From: JBBDYH01 sp040901795
Lineage (GTDB): Bacteria; Planctomycetota; Planctomycetia; Pirellulales; JALHPA01
Direction of reading: 5' to 3'
Assembly (NCBI GenBank): GCA_040901795.1
Contig: JBBDYH010000094.1
Location: forward strand, 44,478-108,477
Length of the DNA stretch: 64,000 bases
The notes beneath the pieces are model-generated. The model was not told where the DNA came from and did not search any database. It saw only the letters and a program-made list of their open reading frames with translations. Below are positions 10,101 through 18,001 of this stretch, piece after piece (position 1 is the stretch's first letter; every line of letters starts with the position of its first letter). A program made the position numbers and the translations under genes.

Positions 10101-12416
10101 CGCCAAGGAACCGATCCGGTCACCATAGATTGTCATGTCGAGCGTTGCCCCTGTGATCACTGTCAGTGCGCTTGAGTCGGGAAACACGCTGAAGTCGCCG
10201 AGTCGCACGATCCCCGACGCGATTGTCGTCGCGCCCGTGTACGTGTTGTCGCCTGAGAGCAAGACGACGCGATCGGATGTTTCGGTACTGATCCGCAGCC
10301 CAGTCGTCCCAGCATTTCCGGAAATATCGCCGCTGACAATAAACGTGCCGTCGTCAATCGACGAATTCCACGAGATGCGCGTCTCAGTCAGGGTGTTAAG
10401 TGTGACGTCGCCGGATTGGACTGAGCCGTCTCGTCCTCGGATGCTGGCGAACGAGCCCTGCAATGTAAGAGCCTCCGCATTGACGATCCCCGTGGAGAGG
10501 TCCAACGTGGCATTGTCCAGGATTGTTCCATTCGTCGTATCGCCCAGCGTGCCACTCACTTGAAGTGCCAGCAACGACGTGACAGTCGTAAAACCGGTAT
10601 AAGTGTTGGGGGCGTTGAACGTTGTTGGACCTGAAACGGTGACGTCGCCATCGCCGCTAATCACGCCGCTATGGAACTGTCCTCGCGTGCCGGTCAGCAC
10701 AAGATCATTCGTCGAAAGGAAAATGTGCGACGTGAAGCTTGTGAGCACGGTGTCAATGGTGAAGGATTGCGAGGCGGCCAAGTTGATCGCGTGGAAATGA
10801 ACGCCGAGAAAATCGCTCGCTCCACCGTCGACCGATATCCCGCCAGCCAACGTGATGGCGTTTCCGCCGATTGCGTAGTTGCCGGCAGCCGAGTCGTCGA
10901 ATGTCTCAATTGTGGCAAGGCTAAGTCCAATCAAATCATTCACAGTGTTGAAATTCGCTATACCGGAGGTGCGAGTATCGAAGACCAGCGAATCGCCGTC
11001 GATGGGGCTTAGGTTTTCCAGCCAATTGCCGGGCAGGCTCCAATTGCTGTCGATATCGCCCTGCCAGTGCAAAGTCTGAGGGTCACGAAGACCGCCGATA
11101 TAGCGCACGACCGCAAACGCGGTATTGTCCGCCGAAATCGTAGCGACGCCGACTGCAACGATCTTGCCGTCGGGAGTTATTGCCACGTCGTTTGCCGAGC
11201 TGCCGCCGATGCCGAGGGCGGTTTCGGCAACGCCATTGCCAGAGAATGTGGCATCAAGCGCGCCGTCCGGCTCGAGGCGCACGATAATCGTTTTGCCGCC
11301 GTCCGAGCTGGTTGAGCCCGTCAAGACAATTTTGCCATCGGTCTGTACGGTCAGGCCTTTCGCCTGCTCATTTCCGCCAAGATCGATGAGCTTCGTCCCG
11401 CCATTGCCGAATGTCGCATCGAGTGTTTCCGTCGCAATGTCAAAACGCGCTACTGCAATATCGCTGTTAACGCCGTTGTGCGTCCGGCCGGCCAGTACGA
11501 CCTTGAGCGCGCTGTCATCCGTCTGCAATGACATTCCCAATGCATCGTCGTTGATGCCCATGGACGCCGTACGGACCCATTGTTGTTGTCCGTTCGAGTC
11601 GTACTTGACAAGTGCGAAGTCGCCGCCGTCGAAAGAGCCCGCCCGGCCCCCCACGAGTATTCCGCCGTCTGGCAGCACAGCAACGCTGCGACCGGAATCG
11701 TGGCCAGGTCCGACGTTCGTATGTTGTATGCCACCGTTACCGAAACTGGTATCGAGCGTGCCGTTGGAACGATACCGAGCCAAGGCAACTCGAAACTCGT
11801 CCGCGACCATGGCGCTGCCCGCCGCGATGATCTTCCACTCGTCGGCGTGGAACTGGAGAGCAACCGATAAGGCGTTGTCTTCAGCGCCGTCGAAGTCGGT
11901 GCTAATCTTGCCAACCTCGTTGAACGAGTTATCAAGCTGGCCATTTGCGAGGTAACGCGCCACGGTAAAGTTGGCGTTCGCCGAGTTGCTGTTGCGGCCA
12001 ACGACCACAATCTTGCCGTCGGGCTGAATCGCCACATCGGCCGCTTGATCCAATGGGAAACCAAAATCCGTGGTTTGCAGTCCGTCGCCGGAAAAACTCG
12101 TATCGAGGCTGCCGTTGAGGTTGTAACGGGCAATCGCGAAGTCCGAGTTCCCGTCATTTGTGGCGTAACCAACGACTACCAACTTTCCGTCCGGCTGAAC
12201 CGCGACGGCGGTGGCTTCGTCATCCAACGATCCAAAATCGGTCAAGGCAACGCCGCCAACGCCGAAAGTGGTGTCCAGGTCCCCAGCCGCGAGCATCGAG
12301 CGATCTTCGAGCCGCTCGAATTGAAAGAACCTTCGTTGACTGTGGCGACGTTTCGAAGACTTTGTGGACCGCGCGGATCGGTTACGTGTTGGTGAGCTGC
12401 GGAATCGCTGCGGCAT
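4128..12416 (-). CDS. giant repetitive surface protein (delta-60, autotransporter-type and post-COAP-like repeats)
   Basis: About 2762 residues from the ATG at 12416, which has GGAG 8 nt upstream; an earlier in-frame ATG at 12512 lacks support. Residues 1-43 are basic and end in FERLEDRSMLA, the N-terminal motif seen on large planctomycete surface proteins. Residues about 45-440 are delta-60-type repeats (LDTSFSGDGLQ..., VAVQPDGKLVVVG). About 445-1620 are autotransporter-associated beta-strand repeats (NTYTG, GTLTLTGANTY type). About 1620-2380 resemble haemagglutinin-like beta helices. A PKD-like stretch follows (about 2380-2470), then a VTGGGWIDSP post-COAP-like domain (about 2473-2620). No autotransporter barrel or sorting tail is obvious. 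Likely an exported adhesin or cell-surface fibre. A 924-bp (308-codon) unit is duplicated in tandem in the middle. Confidence 0.85.
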   Translation of the reverse strand: MPQRFRSSPTRNRSARSTKSSKRRHSQRRFFQFERLEDRSMLAAGDLDTTFGVGGVALTDFGSLDDEATAVAVQPDGKLVVVGYATNDGNSDFAIARYNLNGSLDTSFSGDGLQTTDFGFPLDQAADVAIQPDGKIVVVGRNSNSANANFTVARYLANGQLDNSFNEVGKISTDFDGAEDNALSVALQFHADEWKIIAAGSAMVADEFRVALARYRSNGTLDTSFGNGGIQHTNVGPGHDSGRSVAVLPDGGILVGGRAGSFDGGDFALVKYDSNGQQQWVRTASMGINDDALGMSLQTDDSALKVVLAGRTHNGVNSDIAVARFDIATETLDATFGNGGTKLIDLGGNEQAKGLTVQTDGKIVLTGSTSSDGGKTIIVRLEPDGALDATFSGNGVAETALGIGGSSANDVAITPDGKIVAVGVATISADNTAFAVVRYIGGLRDPQTLHWQGDIDSNWSLPGNWLENLSPIDGDSLVFDTRTSGIANFNTVNDLIGLSLATIETFDDSAAGNYAIGGNAITLAGGISVDGGASDFLGVHFHAINLAASQSFTIDTVLTSFTSHIFLSTNDLVLTGTRGQFHSGVISGDGDVTVSGPTTFNAPNTYTGFTTVTSLLALQVSGTLGDTTNGTILDNATLDLSTGIVNAEALTLQGSFASIRGRDGSVQSGDVTLNTLTETRISWNSSIDDGTFIVSGDISGNAGTTGLRISTETSDRVVLLSGDNTYTGATTIASGIVRLGDFSVFPDSSALTVITGATLDMTIYGDRIGSLAGGGTVLLGSAPLEFGDDNTSTTFSGTMSRSGQVVKNGTGTFTLTGILLDQGNLTINSGVFRLGGANRIADNRFVAMGLTGRLDLNSFDETIGGLSSGIGPQVTLGSGTLTVGGMGIDSTFFGTISGSGGLTKTGPGRLTFFGANGYFGATNIDAGTLALGASGVIQDGSAILVAAGATFDLSGAPVGSTELVGSLAGAGNVTLGSTTLRAGGNNASTTFSGVISGARGLTKDGTGTMTLTGANSYTGNTTIFGGTLRIGALASVPDPSLVFIAGGAVFDLNGHDETIGGLRGLPQSQVLLGTATLTIGFGNSGSDFEGEISGSGSLVKTGTGGQRLMSANTYTGQTRVDQGELVVEHASALGASTTGTIVAAGATLLLQPTTGLSIDEPLELAGGSVLKNRWRNSVWAGQVTLAGDATMHVEADSLEVTGSIRGGSGFTKTGAGTLIVSGANLYQGATTINAGTLAVGVSGAMADLSAVTVNSGATFDLSALPVGSTEIVGSLAGSGAVQLGSSTLGAGGNNSSTIFSGVMSGARGLSKFGTGAITLTGANNYTGNTTIFGGTLRLGASGSIPDPSLLFIATGAVFDLNGHDETIGALRGLPQSQALLGSGTLTIGFGNAGSDFEGEMSGSGSLVKIGTGGQRLMSANTYTGETRVDQGELIIEHPAALGGAGTGTVVAAGATLLLQPTTGLSIDEPLELAGGSVLKNRWRNNIWAGPVTLTGDATILVDADSLTVAGAIGGTGGLAKTGTGTLVLTGANTYAGATDIERGVLVLPAVARFGNPNLVSVAPEGELILEGNDFHDTIATVAGASATVVEVLLNGQSRGIIDATGPVRIRGLAGDDTFNIAASGGAGLLLDGQEHYDYYDVSLGGLNGPVFINDSGSSGTGSGSLSVAATTASETVLISGSQISLAGAPSKSVHFDGNLEILSVDGITGSDQILVNSGINWSGLLFTLRAQGAGSTITVSAPINLGSGNVQLRAADGVILSGPDADITTTGGFFADADTDSNAVGAYTQNDVGSTVFTGPAAVIAADVNLAGTINSNNATSGSLQLEASTANRTIGLGDGAVGDFNLSTAELLNLTAGNVVSLGRFNGTGAVDIGNMDLTSKAFPLLIRGGTTTFSGPANLSGALHFFSTGAIIDNHPGEDVNAQRLLLSAASSIGAAGDPLETRVAVLAAQNTSSGDISIENSGNLSVGSVFGIDGVSNSGGSVALYQRGDLTIENTAAANDVASNAAILLQLFGFDSKLTISAGADVQSVAGTHDYIADKMDLAGTITATGRRVGLAPERPGRLINLGSPTDAVSNVLELSDAEIDRVTADRLQIGSRNTGPMAISSRVDPAGTSTLHLISGGSIDDGASGQLLVSNLALESNGAVTLDGYTIDNPPITNFVYSSVQILAGRGSSFVFDNRGALTIGTVDGVSGVSTSGGGISISTHSPLIIDQPVQDTGGGSIVLTAFSDEGDSDHLTINSSVQAAGGDGNVHLIAGTDVIINSGAMLSTEGSGNIDATANRTTALSVSASITTQGGIVIVASQNLVVSDTTPGDQLELQPIGETGDVGILLNGLSLTYSPNGTGGQITTVTENGDPNAAPHDVLIDPGVQEHVFAVGIAMPFAGSFADADLSNPNAAVTQTAEWRFRSTSLTAPITRVGTVSNNAGSGQLADMFAFTQPGVYHAKLTIRDGVATISSEEVTFVVYDPSAGFVTGGGWIDSPAGAYVSDPTLTGKATFGFVSQYKKGATTPTGQTEFQFKTANLNFHSSSYDWLVVAGARAQYKGTGTINGAGNYGFMLTAVDGQINGGGGLDKFRIKIWDKNNGDSIVYDNQIGADDDATPTTGLGGGQIVIHNNAGSSGAAVSKQKAIGSKVAGLAPLLGGSAITQTNVREAIYSAIESAYSAASVKLPLGIPVTKWVGDGSTALSKSPSASSKTASQSYYSSVVARPSGSGHPAEPTSPVEGHDRFVAFLGSRNSDKHTRLRADNRIEELAFILSS

Positions 12417-13029
12417 GATGGCTCTCCGTGGCTTCGGACGAAATGTTTTTGCGATGGAAGCGCACCGGTAGCGCGGCCGTGGGTGCGGGTTTTTTAACGC
12501 TCGCCTGCTCAAGTCAAAGCGGGCACGGGGACGAGCGACGTTGCCCTGTGCCGCCTTGGCCGCGTCGGGAGAAGTGCCCCCAGGCGGCCGAGGATGATAA
12601 GGCCTTTTCTGCTCGCAGTTGTTCTTTCGCGTACCGGCGTGTGCTTCCGCGGGCCGGTGTTAAACTCGCACGGCCGTCGGCGGATCTCGCAGCATGCTGC
12701 TGAATTGGTCGGAAACAGCCACTTTTGCCTCCCTAATAAAAGACAGGAAACGCGCGGGCGATGATGCGGTAAAACGGAAAAAACTCTTCGACGGTCGATT
12801 ACCGGCGTTATCGAGCGGCCATTCCGTGTTTTCCACTATGGTTCACGGCCGAATGGCCTTATGCCGATTGCACAGACGACACAGTAGCAGAGATTTCCGC
12901 CGCAAACCGGCAACGAACCGGCAAGTTGCAATTCATTTTCGAGCGGATATACTGCGGCCTGCTTGCGGAGGATTGCCGCTGAGTTCTTTGGCGTAAATCC
13001 TCGCGGGCCTAGAGTTTCGGGGCTAGACG
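12417..13029. other. 613-bp intergenic region between divergent genes
   Basis: No credible gene. It separates the giant minus-strand gene from the plus-strand DUF1559 gene and must hold both promoters. Around 12550-12592 there is an imperfect hairpin (CCTTGGCCGC paired with GCGGCCGAGG). I cannot place promoters with confidence. Confidence 0.5.
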
Positions 13030-14034
13030 ATGAAGCCGCGGTTACGCAGGTACGCGTTCACGCTCGTCGAGCTGCTGGTAGTCATTGCGATTATCGGCGT
13101 GCTCGTCGCTTTGCTCCTGCCGGCGGTTCAGGCCACGCGCGAGGCGGCGCGGCGGTCGTCGTGCAGCAACAATCTCCGGCAGTTCGGCCTGGCGCTGCAT
13201 AACTTTCTGGCCGCCCGGAAGACGTTTCCCGCCGGCACGGTTGTGCGGCCCCCTTATGGACCCGCCGATCTGCACGCCAACGCCAATTCGCTACTCATGC
13301 CGTATTACGAGGAGATGGCGATCGCCAGCCACTACAAGTACAACCGACCTTACTGGGAGCAGCCCGCTGAGGTCATGGAGACGCCTATCACGATGTTCAC
13401 TTGCCCCACGAATGGGCACCAGTTCTACGTCAACGACATCTTTCAGAAGCTTGGCCTGCCGATTGGCGATACGTTTGCCACGACCGACTACATCTATTCG
13501 CATGGCGCTACCGACGCCTGGTGCATCGCCGGCTATCCGCGCACAGAAATCGGCGTATTCACGATCGGGGCTGGGGTCAGACCCGCCATGATTGTCGACG
13601 GCCTAAGCCGCACGATCGCGATGGGCGAAGCAGCCGGCGGAGAGTGGTGGCCGGTTTGCGTCGGTAAAGGTTGCAGCGAGCGGAATGCAGAGGGACTGAA
13701 TGCCTCGTATCCTTGGATCATCGGCAACCTCTCGGCCGATTTTATGGCGCCCTATATCAGCACATCAAACTACGGCTCGACCGTCGAGCCGATGAATAAG
13801 CGGCCGGTGACCAACACCATGCTGACGGTGAGCCGGCTCGACGACTGCCGAAGCAGCCTGGCGGGCGGGCCGCACTTGACGAGCAACTTCCGCGGCGACC
13901 ACACCGGCGGCGTGGTGTTTCTTTTCTGCGATGGCTCGGTGCGGTTTTTGAGCGAGTCGGTTGACATGGCGGCGTACCGGGCGCTTTCGACCATGGCTGG
14001 AGGGGAGGCGACTGGGCAGGTAGGTGTGGAGTAA
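13030..14034 (+). CDS. DUF1559 domain protein with prepilin-like N-terminus
   Basis: 334 residues starting MKPRLRRYAFTLVELLVV: a short basic leader, the FTLVELLVV prepilin peptidase recognition motif and one hydrophobic helix, as in type II secretion pseudopilins. The DUF1559 body follows (REAARRSSCSNNLRQFGLALHN), ending with the H-x9-DG motif (GDHTGGVVFLFCDGS). This family is strongly expanded in planctomycetes. Its role is unknown but the N-terminus predicts processing and export like a pseudopilin. It is intact, unlike the related gene at 22560. It overlaps no neighbour and is followed 85 bp later by the HTH/NTF2 gene. Confidence 0.92.
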   Translation: MKPRLRRYAFTLVELLVVIAIIGVLVALLLPAVQATREAARRSSCSNNLRQFGLALHNFLAARKTFPAGTVVRPPYGPADLHANANSLLMPYYEEMAIASHYKYNRPYWEQPAEVMETPITMFTCPTNGHQFYVNDIFQKLGLPIGDTFATTDYIYSHGATDAWCIAGYPRTEIGVFTIGAGVRPAMIVDGLSRTIAMGEAAGGEWWPVCVGKGCSERNAEGLNASYPWIIGNLSADFMAPYISTSNYGSTVEPMNKRPVTNTMLTVSRLDDCRSSLAGGPHLTSNFRGDHTGGVVFLFCDGSVRFLSESVDMAAYRALSTMAGGEATGQVGVE

Positions 14035-14119
14035 TGATTGGTCGGCGCCGCGAGGTCGCCGCGGCGAACACAGGTCCGGCTCGGCTCGCCGGACCTACTT
14101 GGCGAATCGAGCGCGAAAC

Positions 14120-14761
14120 ATGGCGGACTTCCAAATCAACGGCGACAAGCTGCGTTCGTTTCGCCGCGCCTGCGGCTGGACTCAGCTTGAGCTGGCGATC
14201 ATCGCGGGCGTATCCGAGCGCACGGTCCGCAACGCCGAGCGCAGCCGACCGCTGCGGCGCGATTTCGTCGACTTCCTGGCCACGGCCCTCGATGTCGAAG
14301 CCGAGGACCTGGTGAGCGATCCAGCCGCGCTGCGACCTGCACGTCGCTGTGAAAGGCTGGTACACAGAGTCGTCACAGCGCTTCATGACCTCAATTCTGA
14401 ACTAACGGCCCGAACTTGCATGGATGTTACTCAGCCCGGCTGCGAGTTATCGCACCAAGCGTCTATTTCATTTCCCTTTGTGGGTTCATTCCGCGGGGCG
14501 GATGGGCTCCGGCGTTATTTCGATCTTGTTCTGCCTTGGCTCCGATCGTCGATTGACTATCAGATTTCCATAGATGCAATGCGCGCAAGCGGCAATCTGG
14601 TGATCATCCAGGGCATCGATAGTTGGGTATCGGCGGATGACGGCAGCCGGCAGTTCGCTCGATTCGTGCAGATTCATCAGTTCGAACGAGAGCGCATCCG
14701 CAGCTTCGAAGGCTACTCATTTGCGTGTGACCCGCCGCCGTGCTGCGATCCCGCGAAATAA
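14120..14761 (+). CDS. HTH-XRE plus NTF2/SnoaL-like domain protein
   Basis: 213 residues from the ATG at 14120. Residues about 8-60 are a lambda-repressor-type helix-turn-helix (KLRSFRRACGWTQLELAIIAGVSERTVRNAER). Residues about 90-205 have the look of an NTF2/SnoaL fold (SFPFVGSFRGADGLRRYFDLV, then RFVQIHQFERERIRSFEGYSF). This combination suggests a transcription regulator with a ligand-binding pocket, but no ligand can be inferred. An open frame upstream to 14024 overlaps the DUF1559 gene and looks non-coding. The gene lies just inside the second tRNA-Leu fragment, so it may be the last gene of the 3.8-14.9-kb insert. Confidence 0.75.
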   Translation: MADFQINGDKLRSFRRACGWTQLELAIIAGVSERTVRNAERSRPLRRDFVDFLATALDVEAEDLVSDPAALRPARRCERLVHRVVTALHDLNSELTARTCMDVTQPGCELSHQASISFPFVGSFRGADGLRRYFDLVLPWLRSSIDYQISIDAMRASGNLVIIQGIDSWVSADDGSRQFARFVQIHQFERERIRSFEGYSFACDPPPCCDPAK

Positions 14762-14882
14762 GCTCTGACCAGCGACGCAAACGCAACGCTATAGCAACGA
14801 CTTCCCCACTTCTCCCCCAGTCGGCTTCCGTCGTTCGATGACCGGCCGGTCGGGGGTTCGTCGTAAGTCCCGACTACAAAAG

Positions 14883-14939
14883 AAGTGCCGGAGGTGGGAC
14901 TTGAACCCACACTGCCTTGCGGCAACTGGATTTTGAGTC
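14883..14939 (-). other. tRNA-Leu 3'-half fragment, att-like repeat copy 2
   Basis: Perfect 57-bp direct repeat of 3834-3890, again only the anticodon-loop-to-acceptor 3' half of a tRNA-Leu(CAA). The sequences on both sides differ from those at copy 1, as expected for separate recombination junctions. Because both fragments keep the 3' end on their left, an intact tRNA-Leu on the minus strand would be expected to the right of the last insertion, outside this window. Confidence 0.8.
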
Positions 14940-15287
14940 TTCGGAGACCCCTACCTTAGGCTACGGCCTACTACGCGAAACGCTGTTTTTCAGGCGTTTC
15001 GCGTATTTTCTTGTCGGGCAGTTTCGGCGAGTTTCGCCGAGGTATTGAGTGTTTATTGAGTGTTGGCGCGATCGCTGCGGGCTCCACCGTACGTGATTGG
15101 CGCCGCATCTTACCATCCACAAGGAGCTTCGTCATGTACTGCACGTTGCATTTTTTGTCGCCACTAGCGTTGGCCACAGCGTGGCCAAGCAGGCTACGGT
15201 TTCGCGGCCGTTTTTCCACTCCGTCGCTGCCTCGCGGGCCGCGACTTATGTCCGCTTTAGCCTCCATACCCTCCGCTTCCGCTCCAC
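14940..15287. other. gene-free segment beside the att-like repeat
   Basis: No convincing gene in 348 bp. It contains the strong hairpin at 14973-15004. Otherwise it is the presumed left end of the mobile element preceding the replication-relaxation gene. Confidence 0.5.
14973..15004. terminator. perfect 11-bp hairpin next to att-like repeat
   Basis: ACGCGAAACGC (14973-14983) pairs perfectly with GCGTTTCGCGT (14994-15004) around a 10-nt loop, followed on the plus strand by ATTTTCTT. It could be an intrinsic terminator insulating the element end, or a recombination-related structure 34 bp from the tRNA core. Confidence 0.5.
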
Positions 15288-16283
15288 ATGTCCGACCTCC
15301 TCCTCGAACAACGTCAGCCCCGCCCTCGCGCCCTCACCCCCTGGGAACTACAAACACTCCTTGTCCCAATGCATGCCTATCGACGGACCAAGAAGAAGCG
15401 AGGGAGCGAGCGGAAGCACTTCCCGGCGATCTTGAGCTTCGTCTACCGGAACCGCTTTGCTGTCGCCAATCAAATTCAGCGGCGGTTCGCTGATGTGCTG
15501 AAATCCGATCGAACTGTGCGACGGCACCTTGAAGAAATGGAAACACTAGGCTACCTCGGGGTCGCTCCGACTCGTTCGACGAGCCCATTGTGGCCGAAAG
15601 TCTATTACGTAACCAAACGGGGAGCCCGGCGATTGCGCGAAATACTAGCCCGCAAAGGTAAGGCGGGGAATGTGATTCGCCTCGAGCGAACGCGGCCCGA
15701 GGGTTACTCGGCCGACCACGTTCTCCACGAAATCTTCATCACCGAGTTTCTGCTGGCTGTTTGGCAAACCATGCGAGCGAGAGAGGATCTGACGCTGCTG
15801 GCAACCGAGCGGCGCTCGTTGGGGAAACATCCGGCATTCCGGGTGACCGTGGGGAGCAAGGTGACCCAGCTTGAACCCGACGCTATGTTCCTCTACCGCC
15901 AGGAAGGAAAAGGAATGATGTGCTGCTTCCTCGAAATGGACATGGGGACGATGAGCGCCGTACAGTTGCGGCGAAAGGTCGAACGGTACGAGAACTGGGC
16001 TGAATCCCGTGCAGCAGAACAGTTCCTCGAAGCCCTCTACTCGAAGTATGGAGCAAGGAATCCCCGTGCAGCCTTTCGACTTCTTGTTGTCGCGAGCGGC
16101 AAGAACAATAATGATGACCGCTTAGCTGAAGTAATGGAGATTGGTATAGCGTTCCCGATGACCCTTCGACGTTGCTGGTTTACGACGGTGACGCGGCTGC
16201 GCGAGCAACAGTTCGGTTCGTCGCCTTTGGATGGGCCACTCTGGCGGACTTTTCGGTGTGCTACGGCTACAGCATTGTGGTAA
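15288..16283 (+). CDS. replication-relaxation family protein
   Basis: 331 residues. An N-terminal winged helix (FAVANQIQRRFADVLKSDRTVRRHLEEMETLGYL, about residues 55-95) is followed by YYVTKRGARRL and by a DHVLHEIFITEFLLAV segment. The C-terminal half contains the PDAMFLY...CCFLEMDMGTMSAVQLRRKVERYENW core that is characteristic of the replication-relaxation (Replic_Relax) family, found on plasmids and integrative elements, often with a VirD4/TraG-like ATPase; such an ATPase is present at 52.9-55.5 kb. The start is uncertain, as no clear ribosome site precedes 15288 (15369 is an alternative). The last 25 bases overlap the remnant of a metallo-beta-lactamase gene, so the C-terminus may have been altered by a junction. 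Confidence 0.7.
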   Translation: MSDLLLEQRQPRPRALTPWELQTLLVPMHAYRRTKKKRGSERKHFPAILSFVYRNRFAVANQIQRRFADVLKSDRTVRRHLEEMETLGYLGVAPTRSTSPLWPKVYYVTKRGARRLREILARKGKAGNVIRLERTRPEGYSADHVLHEIFITEFLLAVWQTMRAREDLTLLATERRSLGKHPAFRVTVGSKVTQLEPDAMFLYRQEGKGMMCCFLEMDMGTMSAVQLRRKVERYENWAESRAAEQFLEALYSKYGARNPRAAFRLLVVASGKNNNDDRLAEVMEIGIAFPMTLRRCWFTTVTRLREQQFGSSPLDGPLWRTFRCATATALW

Positions 16284-16567
16284 AACGGAGGCAACTGCGG
16301 CCGAATTCCTCGCCGCCGTGAAACCCGAAATGGCCGTCATTTCTCTGGGAAATGACAACGCCGATCATCCCCCATCATGAGACGCTCGATCGATTGATTG
16401 AGGCTGGCGTCTATCGGATTATCCAGACGTCGTGGGGTACCACCCAAGGTGTCATCCCGCCGGAGGTTCGGCGGCACCTGGCAAACTATCAGGGCGACAT
16501 CGTCGTTACGACGGAGGGCAGCGGATACGAAGTTTCGACAAGCCGAACTTTCCCAACCGATGAATAG
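16258..16567 (+). pseudogene. C-terminal remnant of a metallo-beta-lactamase-fold hydrolase, frameshifted
   Basis: From 16258 one frame reads LRLQHCGKTEATAAEF and AAVKPEMAVISLGNDN and then stops (TGA at 16378). The next frame continues at about 16370 with HHETLDRLIEAGVYRIIQTSWG and ends at 16567. Together these are the C-terminus of ComEC/Rec2-like metallo-beta-lactamase proteins (HHGKTEAT..., VISLGNDN, HxETLDRL). The metal-binding N-terminal part is missing, a histidine of the HHGK motif is now Cys, and a one-base frameshift separates the two parts. It is a gene relic, probably left by a recombination event at the end of the replication-relaxation gene. Confidence 0.75.
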
Positions 16568-16881
16568 ATTCGGTCCCATTCGAGTGATGGGAGGGGCCGG
16601 ATCGAATACTTTTTCCATGCGTTTCACCGTCAGGCGCCTGCTTGCGATCCACTTTACTGCAAGAACTGCCGAGGGGGTTCGCCCAGTTGCATTGTTTAAC
16701 GCCTCATGCGATGCCTTGCGGTGTGGGAAGCCGTGGCAAACACGCGCCAAATGAAGCAGGGACGACGGATGGCGAGAGGTCAACGTACGCTCGGAACGAT
16801 TGCGACGGGTCATAGACGGCCATTTGACCTGATTGTGCACGTTGTTCCGGTGGAATCCTCGTCCAAGGCGGTGAACGAATT
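16568..16881. other. gene-free segment
   Basis: 314 bp between the metallo-beta-lactamase relic and the convergent DUF3050 gene. I see no gene, and the open frames here look like chance frames in GC-rich DNA. Confidence 0.4.
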
Positions 16882-17679
16882 TCAACTCAGCACAGGCTTT
16901 TGCCTGCGTTGCATGGCCGACAGCATTTCGTCCCAGAGAGTCTTGCGTGCCTGGAGTGATTTGACGGCCGCATGTTCGGCGCTTCGCCATTTGCCTTCAT
17001 CGTTGCCACAAAGTGACATAATCAGCCTTGCCGCCATCGGACCGTGATGGTCGCGGTCAAGCTGAATATGGCGGCTCAGGTAAAACTTGAAGACATCCAG
17101 GCCACCGCTGGTTTCGACGTTCAACTCATCGACGATTCGCTGAAACACGTCGGGCAGCAAGTCCTCCCGACCGAAGGTGAAGGCCGAGAGGATGGCGCAA
17201 AGATCGCCGTCCTCAATGACCTTGAATGTATGCTGAACGAACTGGCGAACCGGAATTGGTACTTCAGCCTCAACCAGGGCCGAATTGACGGAACTGCCGT
17301 TGCGAAGTCGATTCAGAAAACTGTCGATGCGGCTTGTATTGGCTCGGCACCGCTGCATGGCCCGATAGTACAGGTCGAAGTGGCTGGTGAAGCCGCCTTC
17401 GCCGTCCTCGTCGCTTTCCTCACTCAGCACGATTTCGTTGATGAATCGGACAGCTTGGTGGTCTGCGAGCGGCAGCCAAGGGACATCGACACAGCAGAGC
17501 CGCCGCTGCAACACCTTGAGAAGCGACATGAAGTCCCAGACCGCAAAGACGTGGTGCTGCATGAACAGGCGCAGGAATTCCAGGCTGTTGATGTGCCGAT
17601 AAATCGGATGGTCGAGCAGGTCGGCTCGCAACGGGGCGATTCGCTCCTGGATGCTCTGGAAGTGATCTTCCGTGGTCAT
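16882..17679 (-). CDS. DUF3050 family protein (haem-oxygenase-like fold)
   Basis: 265 residues, soluble and helical. PIYRHINSLEFLRLFMQHHVFAVWDFMSLLKVLQ near residues 25-58 matches the N-terminal signature of DUF3050 proteins, which are predicted to adopt the haem-oxygenase-like all-helical fold used by several metal oxidases. Conserved His/Glu/Asp residues recur (HHVFAVWDF, NEIVLSEESDED, FKFYLSRHIQLDRDHHGPMA), as expected for a metal site. No substrate can be deduced. The ATG at 17679 has GGAG 8 nt upstream. It stands alone. Confidence 0.8.
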   Translation of the reverse strand: MTTEDHFQSIQERIAPLRADLLDHPIYRHINSLEFLRLFMQHHVFAVWDFMSLLKVLQRRLCCVDVPWLPLADHQAVRFINEIVLSEESDEDGEGGFTSHFDLYYRAMQRCRANTSRIDSFLNRLRNGSSVNSALVEAEVPIPVRQFVQHTFKVIEDGDLCAILSAFTFGREDLLPDVFQRIVDELNVETSGGLDVFKFYLSRHIQLDRDHHGPMAARLIMSLCGNDEGKWRSAEHAAVKSLQARKTLWDEMLSAMQRRQKPVLS

Positions 17680-18001
17680 TCAATTGATTCTCCGAGGATT
17701 CCGCACCTCCTAAACTATAGACAGCGAAGGCGTTTTTGATAGGTGGGGAACAATCCTTACACCCTGTTTTCCGCCGGTGCCATGCAGCTGATGCCTTAGC
17801 AGCGAAAGCTGCGAAATGTCTCTCGCACGATCACGATGTCACCTGGCAACTTCACCAGAATCCACGGAACCCATCTAGAACTGGTGAGCCTACAGGGCTT
17901 AGAGCGGTTGCCGCAGAATCCTAGATGATTGCCTCGCGCCGCTCCCAAGGCATGGGGCGTCATCGCTTGCGCCGGCATCGGCGCTCGGCTTTGCACTCGA
18001 C
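17680..18001. other. intergenic region with a copied gene end
   Basis: No intact gene in 322 bp. It includes the 70-bp segment at 17864-17933 that duplicates the 3' end of the gene at 24382. The DUF3050 promoter should lie at its left end. Confidence 0.5.
17864..17933 (+). pseudogene. 3'-end fragment duplicated from the gene at 24382-24633
   Basis: 70 bp that match 24569-24638 with three mismatches, including the codons for the last residues (SLQGLERLPQNPR), the TGA and seven bases beyond. The rest of the gene is missing. A receiver-domain gene copy follows each of the two segments, which suggests a larger, now eroded, duplication. Confidence 0.75.

Noticed and set aside
12694..12996. 100-codon plus-strand frame before the DUF1559 gene
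   Set aside because: No ribosome site, no domain, and composition typical of intergenic DNA.
14973..15004. Hairpin near the second tRNA fragment as a CRISPR or transposon end
   Set aside because: It is a single perfect hairpin with a T-rich tail and no partner copy; a terminator is the simpler reading.
16337..16990. 217-codon minus-strand frame over the metallo-beta-lactamase relic and the gap
   Set aside because: It is antisense to the recognisable relic, Arg/Ser rich and overlaps the DUF3050 3' end; no sign of selection for protein.
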